From Cudoniella acicularis (lineage: Eukaryota; Ascomycota; Leotiomycetes; Helotiales; Helotiaceae): a stretch of DNA of 16,107 nucleotides. Both the position numbers and the translations under genes were made by a program. Below, piece by piece: positions 1-8,070 of the stretch; within the stretch, counting starts at the first letter, position 1, and every line of letters starts with the position of its first letter. The stretch spans positions 1 to 16,107 of the forward strand of contig JAAMPI010001314.1 in NCBI GenBank assembly GCA_013054445.1, in the 5' to 3' direction. A model generated the notes under the pieces. The model saw nothing but the letters and a program-made list of their open reading frames with translations. It ran no database searches and had not been told where the DNA came from.

Positions 1-160
1 CTTTTAAACTTTTAATTTAAATATATTTATATAAAAATTCTTAATTCTTAATTAATATACTATATAATAAACTATATAGTCTATTATATATAAAAATAAT
101 TTAATAGTAAATAAATAACTAATAGCTCTTTCTAGACATTAGTTAAAAGTTTTCAGTGTA
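1..160. other. A+T-rich block, probably RIP-mutated repeat
   Basis: The first ~130 bases are almost wholly A and T, dense in TATA, TTAA and ATTA words, with no open frame. Composition becomes balanced after about 160. Such sharp A+T islands are typical of RIP-degraded repeats in Pezizomycotina. A similar island lies at 8854-9040. The identity of the original element cannot be read. Confidence 0.5.
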
Positions 161-337
161 GGGAGTTAGTAGTAGCCCTAGAGGTGGTTTGGCCCTTGTA
201 GCGCCGTGCGACCGCTGTTCGCTCCAAATCAAAGTCTCGAGCGATCTAAGAGTAATTAGGCTGAAAGACGAATTCGCCGCATCTAATGCGAGCTTCGTGC
301 GAGCTTCGTAGCCCAAGTTATCGTGTTTTGAAGCCAT
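143..337 (-). pseudogene. Possible N-terminal remnant of a pogo/Fot1-like transposase
   Basis: A 64-codon open frame starts at an ATG (337) preceded by CTACC. It reads YEARTKLALDAA, then a leucine-rich stretch, then RSHGATRAKPPL and LLTP. The order resembles the psq-type helix-turn-helix start of fungal pogo/Fot1 transposases: a helix of the form E-x-LALxA, then a SLRxL-like helix, a basic R-x-x-G-x-x-R turn and an LTP segment. It stops in the A+T-rich block where the rest of the protein would follow, so at most a broken fragment is present. Nearby repeats at 358-434 could be terminal sequence of the same element. The assignment is by pattern only; a chance open frame is a real alternative. 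Confidence 0.3.
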
Positions 338-357
338 GGTAGGGTAAAAAATTAAAA

Positions 358-390
358 TGGGCTTTCAGTGTGGGTGGGCTTTTAGTGTGG
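358..390. repeat. 16-bp direct repeat, two copies
   Basis: TGGGCTTTCAGTGTGG at 358-373 and TGGGCTTTTAGTGTGG at 375-390 differ at one base (C/T) and are one base apart. They lie just upstream of the possible transposase remnant on the minus strand, where subterminal repeats of a DNA transposon would be expected. Confidence 0.7.
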
Positions 391-434
391 AATTCGGTTA
401 ACAACAGACGGCGCCAACGCCGTAACCGAATTCC
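389..434. repeat. 12-bp perfect inverted repeat (hairpin)
   Basis: GGAATTCGGTTA at 389-400 pairs exactly with TAACCGAATTCC at 423-434 across a 22-base G+C-rich spacer. It follows directly on the 16-bp direct repeats. It could be two abutting transposon ends, a footprint, or a stable hairpin. No gene overlaps it. Confidence 0.7.
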
Positions 435-606
435 CGCGCCAATGCCTGCTCCCCACCAAAACCCACTTTTATAAAATTCCACTACTGTACCAAAATATGG
501 TTAGAGCAGACAAATTAGTACGGATTGACGTAGTGATTGTTATATTGAAAAGAGGAGAATTTGTTAATTATTCGGGGTGCTATTATGAAGTACGAATGTA
601 ACTATA

Positions 607-625
607 ATACGCTTTTAAAGCGTAT
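607..625. repeat. Short palindrome
   Basis: ATACGCTT at 607-614 pairs with AAGCGTAT at 618-625 across three bases. It lies in otherwise featureless A+T-leaning DNA (435-660) and has no evident function. Confidence 0.6.
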
Positions 626-659
626 ATATAGCCTAATATTACGATTACAACCCCATCTG

Positions 660-1200
660 AGTTCTAGTGCAAGAGCGCGTGAGTTCGTGAGTCATTCGTG
701 CATGTAGCTAAATTAGGCTTAGCGTGAGGCCCGAGTTGTGAACGTACAGTGGGAACAGATTTAGGATTCCTGGGTGGGAAAGGGGGCCTTTTCGGACCCC
801 TCGCCAAAAGTTGACAATATCTAGTGAGATGGGTGAGCAGACCTGAGCAGACATAAGCCGAAGCTGAGCCGAGCCTGAGCCAGCCTGAGTAAAGGCGGCG
901 CGAGATCACGTGAACTTGATAGTTGGGAGGTGTCGAGATTCCAGTATTGAAACAGCGACACCACCCACTAGCGTACTGGATCGTTGCCAGTAGCCTATAC
1001 CACACGACCTATGCCCCATATGACGCCTTGGCCTCAAGCCTTAGCCTAATCCAGACAATTTTCGCAGCACGCAAGCTTGACCTCGTACTTCGGCTGCTTG
1101 CGGCTCTCGATCGGCGATTTTTATACGTCAACCAGATATACGATTAGCGGAAAGGGTCAACTAACCTTAACTTTTAGGAGTGCGTTGATCAAACATTATG
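660..1200. other. Non-coding stretch with CTGAGC-type short repeats
   Basis: Between 833 and 892 the words GAGCAGAC, CTGAGC and GAGCC recur in loose array. A small GC hairpin (GGGGGCC against GGACCCC) sits near 783-802. Open frames of 74 codons (923-1147, plus) and 113 codons (664-1005, minus) overlap here, but neither shows a domain or a convincing start, and I do not call them genes. Confidence 0.35.
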
Positions 1201-1233
1201 GTCGGGAAGGTTAACCACTCCGCCTGTGCCTCC

Positions 1234-1740
1234 TCACTTGCTAGAAGAGGATCGGGATGAGAGATCGCGCTTTCTTGAGGGATTTGAGGCGGTAGCCGAA
1301 GATAGAGCACGCAGTATTTGGAGTAGAGTGATGTCCTCTATAAAGAGACTGATGATACGGCCCAGGACGATCTGACTCTCTCTAACTGTCTCGATGATAA
1401 TTTCGCGTAGGAGAGGGAGGGTGCCTCCTCTGGTGTCGATTGTAGGGTTGTACATATTGTGGATATATGTCGTTTGTGTCCCTTCTCGGCTTCTATGCTC
1501 CAGGGCAAGGGTGCAGATGTCGGAAGAGTAGAGGGTTACGGTCTATCTGGCTCATGGGATTCTCTTGTTGATGAAGAAGCAGGTTGGCCGCATGGGTGGT
1601 GTGTCGTGTTGATATAATTGAACCCCCCACCCACAGGATTCCTAGAGTGCGATTACGTCAAAGTCCTCGATTCTCTCGTCCCTGACGAGGCTGGCCAGCT
1701 ATACTGGGATAATTGGGTCACTCGCCCTTCTACTCTTGCT
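1234..1740 (-). pseudogene. LINE ORF2 relic, APE-type endonuclease part
   Basis: In the frame with codons starting at multiples of three, the minus strand reads RIEDFDVIAL-stop-ES (stop TAG at 1642-1644 where the family has Gln before the catalytic Glu), then CFFINKRIP, a TGA and a TAG (1552-1554, 1543-1545; the TAG stands at the usual Trp before TVTLYSSD), then IHNMYNPT and LPLLREIIIETV ending in QIVLG. The next expected motif, DFNxHHPxWGG, is disrupted: a neighbouring frame gives only scraps (HQSLYRGHH). The segment overlaps the end of ORF1 in a different frame, normal for these elements. Motifs match the N-terminal endonuclease of ascomycete LINEs that nicks target DNA. The later SDH motif and reverse transcriptase are absent. 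Confidence 0.8.
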
Positions 1741-3290
1741 GAGTTGCCTGCCGAGGTGTTTCCTGTGGTGTTCTTATGCTTCAAAATCTGTGGTATTTGT
1801 TTGGGCATCTTAGTAAGATTATAGAATGCAGGTCGGTTCCTCTTTGCTCGCTCGCTCTTAGCAATCTGCGCTCTCCTGGCCGGGCAGGTATTACCCCATG
1901 CTATATAGGTGCCTTTGCAGTTTGCGCACTTCGGGTTAAAGGTCGAGTCTTCTCTGTGTTGACATTGTCTCATATTGTGGGGTTCTGAACAAAATCCGCA
2001 TTTCTCGTCCGCGATACACAGAGTACGACAGTCGTGTTGACAATCGCCTATCATCAGACCTTCCCTTATGACTGTTTGCCTGTATCTTGGTTTCGAATTC
2101 TATCCCGAGGGACGAAGCTGCCTTCTATGATCCCGCCTTCGTCAACCATCCCACGTATGCGATCTTAGAGCAGGGGTGAAGGGCTACGTTCTCGATTTAG
2201 AGCCTTTCGATCGATTCTACTTGGTTTTTCGGGCCTATGTTCTCTTTATTCGTCCGTACCCCGTAAACCAGCCCTCCGTATGTAGGTTTAAGGACCCAGG
2301 CCCTAGTTCCTAGCGTGCGCACCTATGTATTCGAATTCTCTTTTAGTGCGGATACATCTCTCGCGTTCGCTACATAGATAGCTATGTCTCCGCTCTTGAG
2401 TTTCTTCGCGGCTACTATCAGAGGTGCCTTGTTAGAATTGATTGTGACTAGTTAGAGTGTGTCGTTAATCTTATGTCGTAGCTCCTCGGGAGTCTTCTGA
2501 CGAAGTATTATAGCAGATTCTGTGTTGTCGAGCTTTACGATGATCTCTCGTTCCTTGCTACTAACGGATAGCGTGATAGGTGTTGCGATAGGTGCTTTCG
2601 TCTGCGGCCCTCCGGATTTGACCTTCTCTGCCCAGGTAAGAGCTCGGGTTGAGGGCTGAGTGATGCTGTTGACTGTATTCTTGATAAAGGTGATGTCTTC
2701 TGCAATGGTTGACTTGGCTAGGGGGTGGATCTGGTTTAGCTTGTCGAGAACCTAGTTAGAGGTCGGTTGCTCTCTGGCCTTCCTTATGTAGGTTTGGACG
2801 CTCTTGATCAAGGCTTCGAGGAGTTGATCTAGTAATTTCTAGTGCCATTCTCTTTCTAGAGACAGTAGGGCCGTTGCTTCTGCTATTAGTTGAGTCGCGT
2901 ACTCGTGGAGGTTAGGAGGTTGTAAGCCTAATCGAGGCTAGCTAGCCCTACCAGCTATGCTTTCTCTTTCTGGGTATTAGGCAGTAGCTAAAAAGCGAGC
3001 TAGTAGGATAGCTTTAATTTAAGCTTAAATTTAGAGCACGGTTATAGCGTTATTTCAAAAATTCGATTTTAGTAGTTTGTGGTTGTCCCCCGACCCTATG
3101 TGCTCCTACGACCCGCGGCACTCCTAGGAACATTTCTCCCGGGACCGTAGCGGGGCTTGGGAGCGGTGGTCGTGGGAGTTTATGGCCGTCCCGGGAGCGC
3201 TATCGATCCTGGGAGAAATGCTGGAATACCAGAAATGGCTCCTGGTACTGATCCGCCAGGCGTAAGAAACGGCTCTTCGACGTCCATCAT
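1653..3290 (-). pseudogene. LINE ORF1 relic (Gag-like, CCHC zinc knuckles)
   Basis: The reading starts at a double ATG (3290/3287) giving MMDVEEPF and a Gly/Pro-rich segment, shifts frame near 3060-3100, runs from about 3060 to 2085 in one frame, and shifts again near 2080 into the last 134 codons, which contain the knuckles: C-x2-C-x3-H-x4-C, then C-x2-C-x3-Y-x6-C. The Tyr (codon TAT, about 1904-1906) stands where these proteins carry His, a single CAT-to-TAT change at a CpA site. In the middle segment all eight stops at 2979, 2940, 2841, 2754, 2454, 2325, 2199 and 2127 (first base) are TAA or TAG. Recognisable text includes REIIVKLDNTESA and YGGLVYGVRTNKENIG. LINE ORF1 proteins bind element RNA; this copy cannot be translated. 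Confidence 0.82.
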
Positions 3291-3605
3291 CGGTTCTATG
3301 AGTAGAGCTGGTGACTAGTCAGTTAGTTGTACTGGTTCTGCTTATACGGGTCTACTTAAAGAGTATATGGGTATCTCTTGACTCGGCCTATTTTTGTCGA
3401 TCAAGTAAGAGCCGATTTTGACTCCCCTGATCCCAAGAACTAGATAGGAGCCCGAAATGGATCCTAGACCTTAGCTTTAGAAGACCGCCCAATGCGGTAA
3501 AGTACGCCGAAGCTGGACCACTTGTCATAGCTGGGCATTATCTTGATGGAGACCATCCAAACAAGATGATCTGGCAGGCTAATTTCGTTTGGTGTGTAGA
3601 AACCA

Positions 3606-3677
3606 AGTGGTTTGTAAACACTACCTGGTTTGTGCACTCCACCTGGTTTGTACGCACACCCAGTTTCTGCACACCAC
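3606..3677. repeat. 18-bp tandem repeat, four imperfect units
   Basis: Units start at 3606, 3624, 3642 and 3660 and follow the pattern CCTGGTTTGTGCACTCCA, with the first and last units most diverged. Eighteen bases keep frame, so both strands show six-residue repeats (for example HKPGSV on minus, TWFVHS on plus) within open frames at 3464-3691 (minus) and 3566-3787 (plus). Neither frame has other support, so I treat this as a minisatellite rather than a gene. Confidence 0.75.
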
Positions 3678-3756
3678 CCGCTGGATATCATGTGATCTCA
3701 GGTAAATGCTTTAGACGCTATCAAAGATACCCAATTTACATTCCGATAGCTTTCCC

Positions 3757-3869
3757 CGGACACTGTCCTCCATCTCGCGCGATCTAGATTACTTTGTCGT
3801 TTGTGATGAATGAGTATGTTTGTAATTGAATGGGCCTTGATCTTTTTAAACGAATCCGCAAGAAAACTA
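3757..3869 (+). repeat. Direct repeat copy A, 3' side of the HET gene
   Basis: The stretch from CCTCCATCTCGCGCGA to the final AAGAAAACTA matches 7795-7920 in the same orientation, with about eight substitutions (mostly transitions) and one ~11-base gap after ACTTTGTCG. Copy A ends about 130 bases beyond the stop codon of the hydrolase-HET gene. See copy B. Confidence 0.85.
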
Positions 3870-3895
3870 ACCAACACGTAACCAACACGTAACCA
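3869..3895. repeat. 11-bp tandem repeat
   Basis: AACCAACACGT at 3869-3879 is repeated exactly at 3880-3890, followed by a partial AACCA. It directly abuts direct-repeat copy A and is not present beside copy B. Confidence 0.8.
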
Positions 3896-3998
3896 GCGGA
3901 CCCCAAAAAAAACAAACACCCACATCTTTCCGATAAGACTCGGTCTGCGTCTTCTACTCTCGATTACTCCTTCAAAAAAAGGGAGTAAATGTAAGAAA

Positions 3999-6900
3999 CT
4001 ATCGGATAACGAAAATCATAGCCTCCACCTTCCCATCCTTGTACTTCTCGACCCCCTCGCCGTTCATAACCGTTTTCATATAGCACTCACCAATGAGCCT
4101 CCAGTATTGGCCCTCGGGCCTCAAGATAAAGGGCACTGTTCCGCCGAAGAGAATACATAAGCGGTCCCCTTTTTCTACCGCTGCTGGGCCCAGACCCAGT
4201 CTACCGTCTTCTGCGAAAAACAACCGGCGTCCGGTGCTAGCGCTTTTAGCCGCTTCCGCGAAACGCTCTGCGTCACCACGTTCGGCCAGAGAGCGAAGAG
4301 CTGGGTCGAGTACGTGGGTTTGCTTGTCGACGGACGGTCCCGGGTTACCAGACTTGGTAAGGAAGGCGGCGTATTTGGATATTGCTGGCGGACAAGAGAG
4401 GAAATCATCCCTCTGGTTCTTGTTCGAGTCAATTTCCACTTTTGATTCGAGCGATGTCCCAGATATCGATAGATCAAGCCTTGCAACAAGCCATGCAACA
4501 AAATCCGCCAAATGTGTTTCCTCGTCCTCCACCAAAAGGCCATACCAGTTTTTGCCCGCTGAGAGAGTCCATGGGAGAAGAGTTTTGTCTTCCGAGGCAT
4601 GAAGGAGTGTATGTAAGACTTGATCATTGTACTGCCAAGCACTGTTGTTTGCCGAGTGGTTTCGGATCACTCGAAAATCGGTGTCTTTCATAACTTGGAG
4701 AATTTCTATCACTCTCCCAGCGTCCAAACCTCGAACCATTAGGCAATCATCCAATACGGTCAGATCCCGAGGGATTCCACCGTCCGCTTTGTGACATTGT
4801 GTATCGTCGCCACTAAGTAGTGACTTCGTGAAGACTTTATTCCACATAGGCACCCAAGACCAAGACCCTTGAGATGAATCTGAACAGCAAGAGGGGTCGT
4901 GTTGACTGGGGTCGTGTTGACCGAGGTCGTGTTGAACACTTGAGAACAAAGACAGACCCCTCTCCGCCTCGATGATCTTAAGTGCCACTTCTTTGTAGAC
5001 GTGTGGAACACACAACTTGTAATATGGTACGATAAATGGGCTGCCATCTGGGTTCGAATTAGTGGAAGGTAGTCCTAGCAGTCCATAAACTCGGTCTCTG
5101 TCGTTGGAAGCTCCGTACTGTTGTGTCATTGCAAGTAAACGCAAGAAGCTCAATGACGCCGGTTCGACGACGGTATCTGCTGCGATTGAAATCCGATACA
5201 TGAAATAAACGTTGAATATACCCGGCATGAAATAGTGTTCAAAAATACCATAGAGGTTTATCCGTATATATGCTGCGGCAAGACCAACCCATGCCCACTC
5301 GATCTCGGAGTCGCCCCACATCAAAGAAGCAGCAACAGATAGTGCGATCTCTTGGATGACCCATACTCTCCAAAACCAATCCAAATCGAAGAGTCTTTCC
5401 AGGGACCCCCATCTAGGAGAGTCCACATCTGGGAAGGTCTCCGGGGTGGTGACTGTGAAGGTGTGCCCAGAGGATGTGAAATTTGCTTTCGCGGATTGCG
5501 AATAATAATTCACCGCCTCGCAAACAAGAGTAAAGGCTTCCTTTGATGTTCCTGTATCATCTCTTCCCAGCCAGACTAGAACACGACTTGCCATCTTATA
5601 AATTCGACTCATCAATTGAACCTGTTGCCCCTTCTCTGTGTCATCGGATTGGTTGATGCACAGCATATCAACCCAGATGAGCTTTGAGCGATCCTGAAGA
5701 CGGATTCTCTCCAAGGCATGGAAGAGGTTTGGAGTAACTTCGACTTCTTTTTCATCTAGTGTTACTATGGGCTTTGGGTCATGCAGCTTTTCGTGACCCC
5801 AGACATAGGAGAGCGCTTCATAGGTCGGCTGCTCGCCAATCCGTGTGAGATGAATTCGTGCAGCAATCGGAGTGTTCCTCGTCCCAGGTTGTATCTCAAG
5901 CAGACGCAAAGAGTCCTTGAATGGTAGAGTATTATATGGGTGTGAATTAGAACGTGGGAGATTATTATGGCTATAGTGAACAGAGTTTCTCGACGATGCC
6001 TTAGTACGAGAAGCTAGTTGGCGCACTGCCTTCTCTGTGTTCCAACTGGGTGGCCCTGTCTTCGTCGTTGACTGAGGTCCATTATCAAAATTGTCTCTTG
6101 AGACAGGGGCGGGATCCGCTGTGGTGGTTGACGGCACAACTTGTGGCGGATTTACCTCGTCGAATCCTTCAAGTGACGAGTCGTCCGGAGGCGTCGTTTC
6201 ACGAGAAGGTGTCGTCTGACTAAAGTGATGAGACGGCGCGCGCACAATCCTACCGGAGAAAGCTATACAATTTTATCAGCAAGCGCAAAACTACGAAGAC
6301 GGGCTGAAACCTCACACTTACAGGAACAGTTACTGATGCTTTCGAACTCCATTGATCGTAAATTGCGAACATTATGTGGTGAGGAATCGTAGAAATCTAC
6401 ATAACTTATCAGCAAGCGCAAACGCTGAAACCTCACACTTACCTTCGACGTTAACGTCCTTATCTAGGTTCGAGATCATGACTTTCAACATGCCAGTAAC
6501 ATCAATGTATCCGGTCGTCTCATTATCAGGGAACTTGCACATTGCACAATGATTTGCATTAATAGGAATTGCTTTATACCTAGTTAACGTTGCAGACTCC
6601 GCGGTCACAATTTGGCCGAGATCTTTCCTAAGGGGTCCTAATTTTTTCGTCGTAGACATCGTTTCATAGAAGCACGCAACCTGAATTGGCTTAGGATGTC
6701 GCGATGCATAACGCTCTCGGAGGAACATATGGAAGTCGGTGCTGATTTGCTTCAGCTTGCTAGAGTCCTTGTCAAGATCGTTGATGGTTTGGTTATTGCT
6801 ATTGCTAAACAGCCCGAGGAATTTTTCGGCCATTTTCGCCCACGTCACCTTGGAAGACCCTTGGAAGGGCGTCCCGAGGAAGATCACGCCGCGGGTGTGA

Positions 6901-7506
6901 TTGACTACTCCCTGACTCTGGGCATCTGAGCCATGGTGGCTGGAGAGGACATTGGCGCAAACTAAGCCCCCGAGTGAGTGTGTGATGAAGAAAATTGGGC
7001 GGCTCTCCTGTAGCATTGGAATGCCGCAGCGTGCTGTCAGTGAGCTGAAACAAAGGGGGCGGGGGCGTGAGGGATTGACATCACGCAAAGGTCAAATTTT
7101 GGGCTTCTCACAGTGTGTGTCTCCCGCCGTATGGTGCCCAATTTGACAATTAAAGACGTAGAGTCGTTGTCAATCGTCATATGAGCGATAGGATCAGTGA
7201 TGATCGGATAAAAGGTTGCGAAGCCTGTTGGATATCCAAATGCAAACACTCGAGATTCCGGCACGGTGATCGGCAGGAGCTCTTTTGGCCAGTATATCAT
7301 CTCGCTTGGGTCACTAGGATTGACAGCTTCCCATGTATCTCGAGGGTGCCCCATAAGGCCATGAACAAAAACGATGCTGTACAGTGATTAATGAGGTTTA
7401 GTCCCTTCAAAACGCACGACTTTGCTCACTCGACATTGGCATCTTCGCCGGCATCATAAAGCTTGTTTAAGCCATCTGCTGAGATGGGAGGTTCATTCAT
7501 GGTCAT
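3999..7506 (-). CDS. SesB-like alpha/beta hydrolase fused to HET domain, five exons
   Basis: Exons (minus): 7506-7430, 7376-7112, 7007-6443, 6396-6322, 6262-3999; phases agree and give 1081 residues. The start is the first ATG after an in-frame stop; a second ATG at 7500 has the better context (ACCATGAA). Residues 27-300 form a SesB/SERAC1-like hydrolase: VFVHGLMGHPRDTW (28-41), THSLGG with nucleophile Ser125, LGTPFQG (158-164), ANHCAMCKF with His267, candidate acid Glu229. A low-complexity linker (305-440) leads to HET: YEALSYVWG (475-483), WVDMLCINQ (524-532), WFWRVWVIQE (623-632), NDRDRVYGLLGL (714-725). The tail has the usual GRRLFFAEDGRLGLGP and FILRPEGQYWRLIGE. HET domains trigger incompatibility cell death, and SesB-type hydrolases are N-terminal effectors of fungal NLRs. 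No sensor repeat or NACHT is seen. One transcript is inferred from splice signals; two adjacent genes is the alternative, but the HET part has no usable ATG of its own. Confidence 0.8.
4890..4934 (-). repeat. 15-bp coding repeat (QHDxx, three units) in the HET protein
   Basis: Three units of CAACACGAC plus six variable bases encode QHDLG, QHDPS, QHDPS at residues about 771-785, in the region between the HET domain and the C-terminal part. The near-identical codons suggest recent slippage expansion. Confidence 0.85.
6263..6321 (-). other. Intron 4 (59 nt), near-copy of intron 3
   Basis: It shares the first 19 bases of intron 3 exactly, then carries ~12 extra bases, then the same TTTGCGCTTGCTGATAA branch-site block, and ends GTATAG. 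It is in phase 1 after TCC-T, so exon 4 (75 nt) is a symmetric 1-1 exon. Its acceptor TAG is an in-frame stop if the intron is retained. The alternative acceptor at 6250 breaks the frame. Confidence 0.72.
6397..6442 (-). other. Intron 3 (46 nt), near-copy of intron 4
   Basis: It begins GTAAGTGTGAGGTTTCAGC, continues TTTGCGCTTGCTGATAA (branch site CTGAT) and ends ATGTAG. Insertion is in phase 1 after GAA-G. If it is retained, the hydrolase frame ends at 6372, giving a hydrolase without HET. Confidence 0.75.
7008..7111 (-). other. Intron 2 of the hydrolase-HET gene (104 nt)
   Basis: The donor is GTGAGA (7111) and the acceptor CTACAG (7008), phase 0, with a CTGAC branch-site candidate about 30 bases before the acceptor. 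It joins RRETHT to ESRPIFFITHSLGG, the spacing expected in this hydrolase family. An earlier TTTCAG acceptor at 7045 breaks the frame with this donor. Confidence 0.7.
7377..7429 (-). other. Intron 1 of the hydrolase-HET gene (53 nt)
   Basis: The donor GTGAGC and acceptor TGTACAG join a codon split 2+1 (GA/C, Asp26). Splicing restores the family start DIVFVHGLMGHPRDTW; without it the frame stops at once (TGA at the donor). Confidence 0.8.
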
Positions 7507-7794
7507 CGACAGTCTTGTGTTTTAACTTTGCGTTGCAAGTAACTTGCAGGTGAAACGGAATTGAGCGAACGACAGTACTTTTAGTAATCTTCCGATCGGC
7601 GGGGTAAAGCGACCCCAGTCAAATTCCCCAAAATCTTGCAACCCAAGGCAACGCAAGGCGAATCTGCACGGCTGTCATTGGCCCGTCAGCCTCATTCTGG
7701 CTGCCTTGCGCACATCAATTCCCATTGACTGGTCGCCTCAAAGGAGATCTCGCTCGGTTCTACCTCCCACGGGAACACAGTTGCAAGCCCGAAC
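7507..7794 (-). promoter_or_regulatory. Upstream region of the hydrolase-HET gene
   Basis: About 290 bases separate the start codon from direct-repeat copy B. The stretch holds a near-perfect palindrome TGCAAGT-A-ACTTGCA at 7534-7548, 28 bases before the ATG, and a CCCCGCCGATCGG segment near 7590-7602. No clear TATA box is seen. Promoter function is inferred from position only. Confidence 0.35.
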
Positions 7795-7920
7795 CGGCAC
7801 ATTTTCCTCCATCTCGCGCGAACTAGATTACTTTGTCGTGGCAAAGACATTTTGTGGTGAATGAGCATGTTTATAATTGAATAGGCCTTAATCGTTTTGA
7901 ACGAATCCGTAAGAAAACTA
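7795..7920 (+). repeat. Direct repeat copy B, 5' side of the HET gene
   Basis: This is the counterpart of 3757-3869 in the same orientation, ending again in AAGAAAACTA. It contains ~11 more bases (about TGGCAAAGACA) than copy A. With copy A it brackets the whole hydrolase-HET gene in a ~4.1-kb unit. Since the gene reads on the minus strand and copy A is its 3' flank, copy B could be the 3' flank left by a lost upstream tandem copy. Confidence 0.85.
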
Positions 7921-8070
7921 TTCCTAGATATCAGATAAAGTGCTGCTCTACGGGGCCGTGTTTTGGACCCCGAACTACTTTCAGGATATCTATTTTAAGG
8001 GGAACCCTTTCTAGCTCCCTTCTTTTGTACTTACGCTATTGGCTGAAATTAGCGCATCAGTCCTACTGAA

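Larger units (their letters stand above)
1200..3440 (-). mobile_element. Degenerate LINE (Tad1-like non-LTR retrotransposon), 3' half missing
   Basis: Read on the minus strand, this is the 5' half of a two-ORF fungal LINE. ORF1 runs from about 3290 (possibly from 3440) to 1653 and has CCHC knuckles near its end. ORF2 begins in another frame, overlapping the end of ORF1, and holds the first part of an APE-type endonuclease, after which homology-like text fades near 1230. No reverse transcriptase motif is visible down to position 1. In-frame stops are many and nearly all TAA or TAG, as expected when CAA, CAG or TGG change by C-to-T (or G-to-A), the mark of RIP. At least three frame changes are also present. 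The element is dead. The clade name is by resemblance only. Confidence 0.85.

Noticed and set aside
923..1147. 74-codon plus frame
   Set aside because: There is no recognisable domain, and an equally long frame lies opposite; probably chance.
4093..4642. Antisense and alternative frames within the HET exon
   Set aside because: They are shadows of the coding frame, without motifs.
3999..6245. HET frame as a separate gene starting at 6245
   Set aside because: The codon at 6245 is GTG, not ATG, and the frame is open further upstream to a splice acceptor at 6263 that joins the hydrolase exons in phase.
6250..6321. Longer intron 4 using the CGGTAG acceptor
   Set aside because: It leaves the HET exon out of frame; the GTATAG acceptor at 6263 keeps frame and matches the end of intron 3.
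6372..7088. Hydrolase frame as a separate gene starting at 7088
   Set aside because: It starts inside intron 2 and lacks the VFVHG and WP-ELLP parts of the domain; splicing at 7429/7377 and 7111/7008 restores them, and the downstream end is intron 3 read-through.
7045..7111. Shorter intron 2 using the TTTCAG acceptor
   Set aside because: With donor GTGAGA it shifts the frame by one base; the CTACAG acceptor at 7008 keeps frame and gives the expected spacing before THSLGG.
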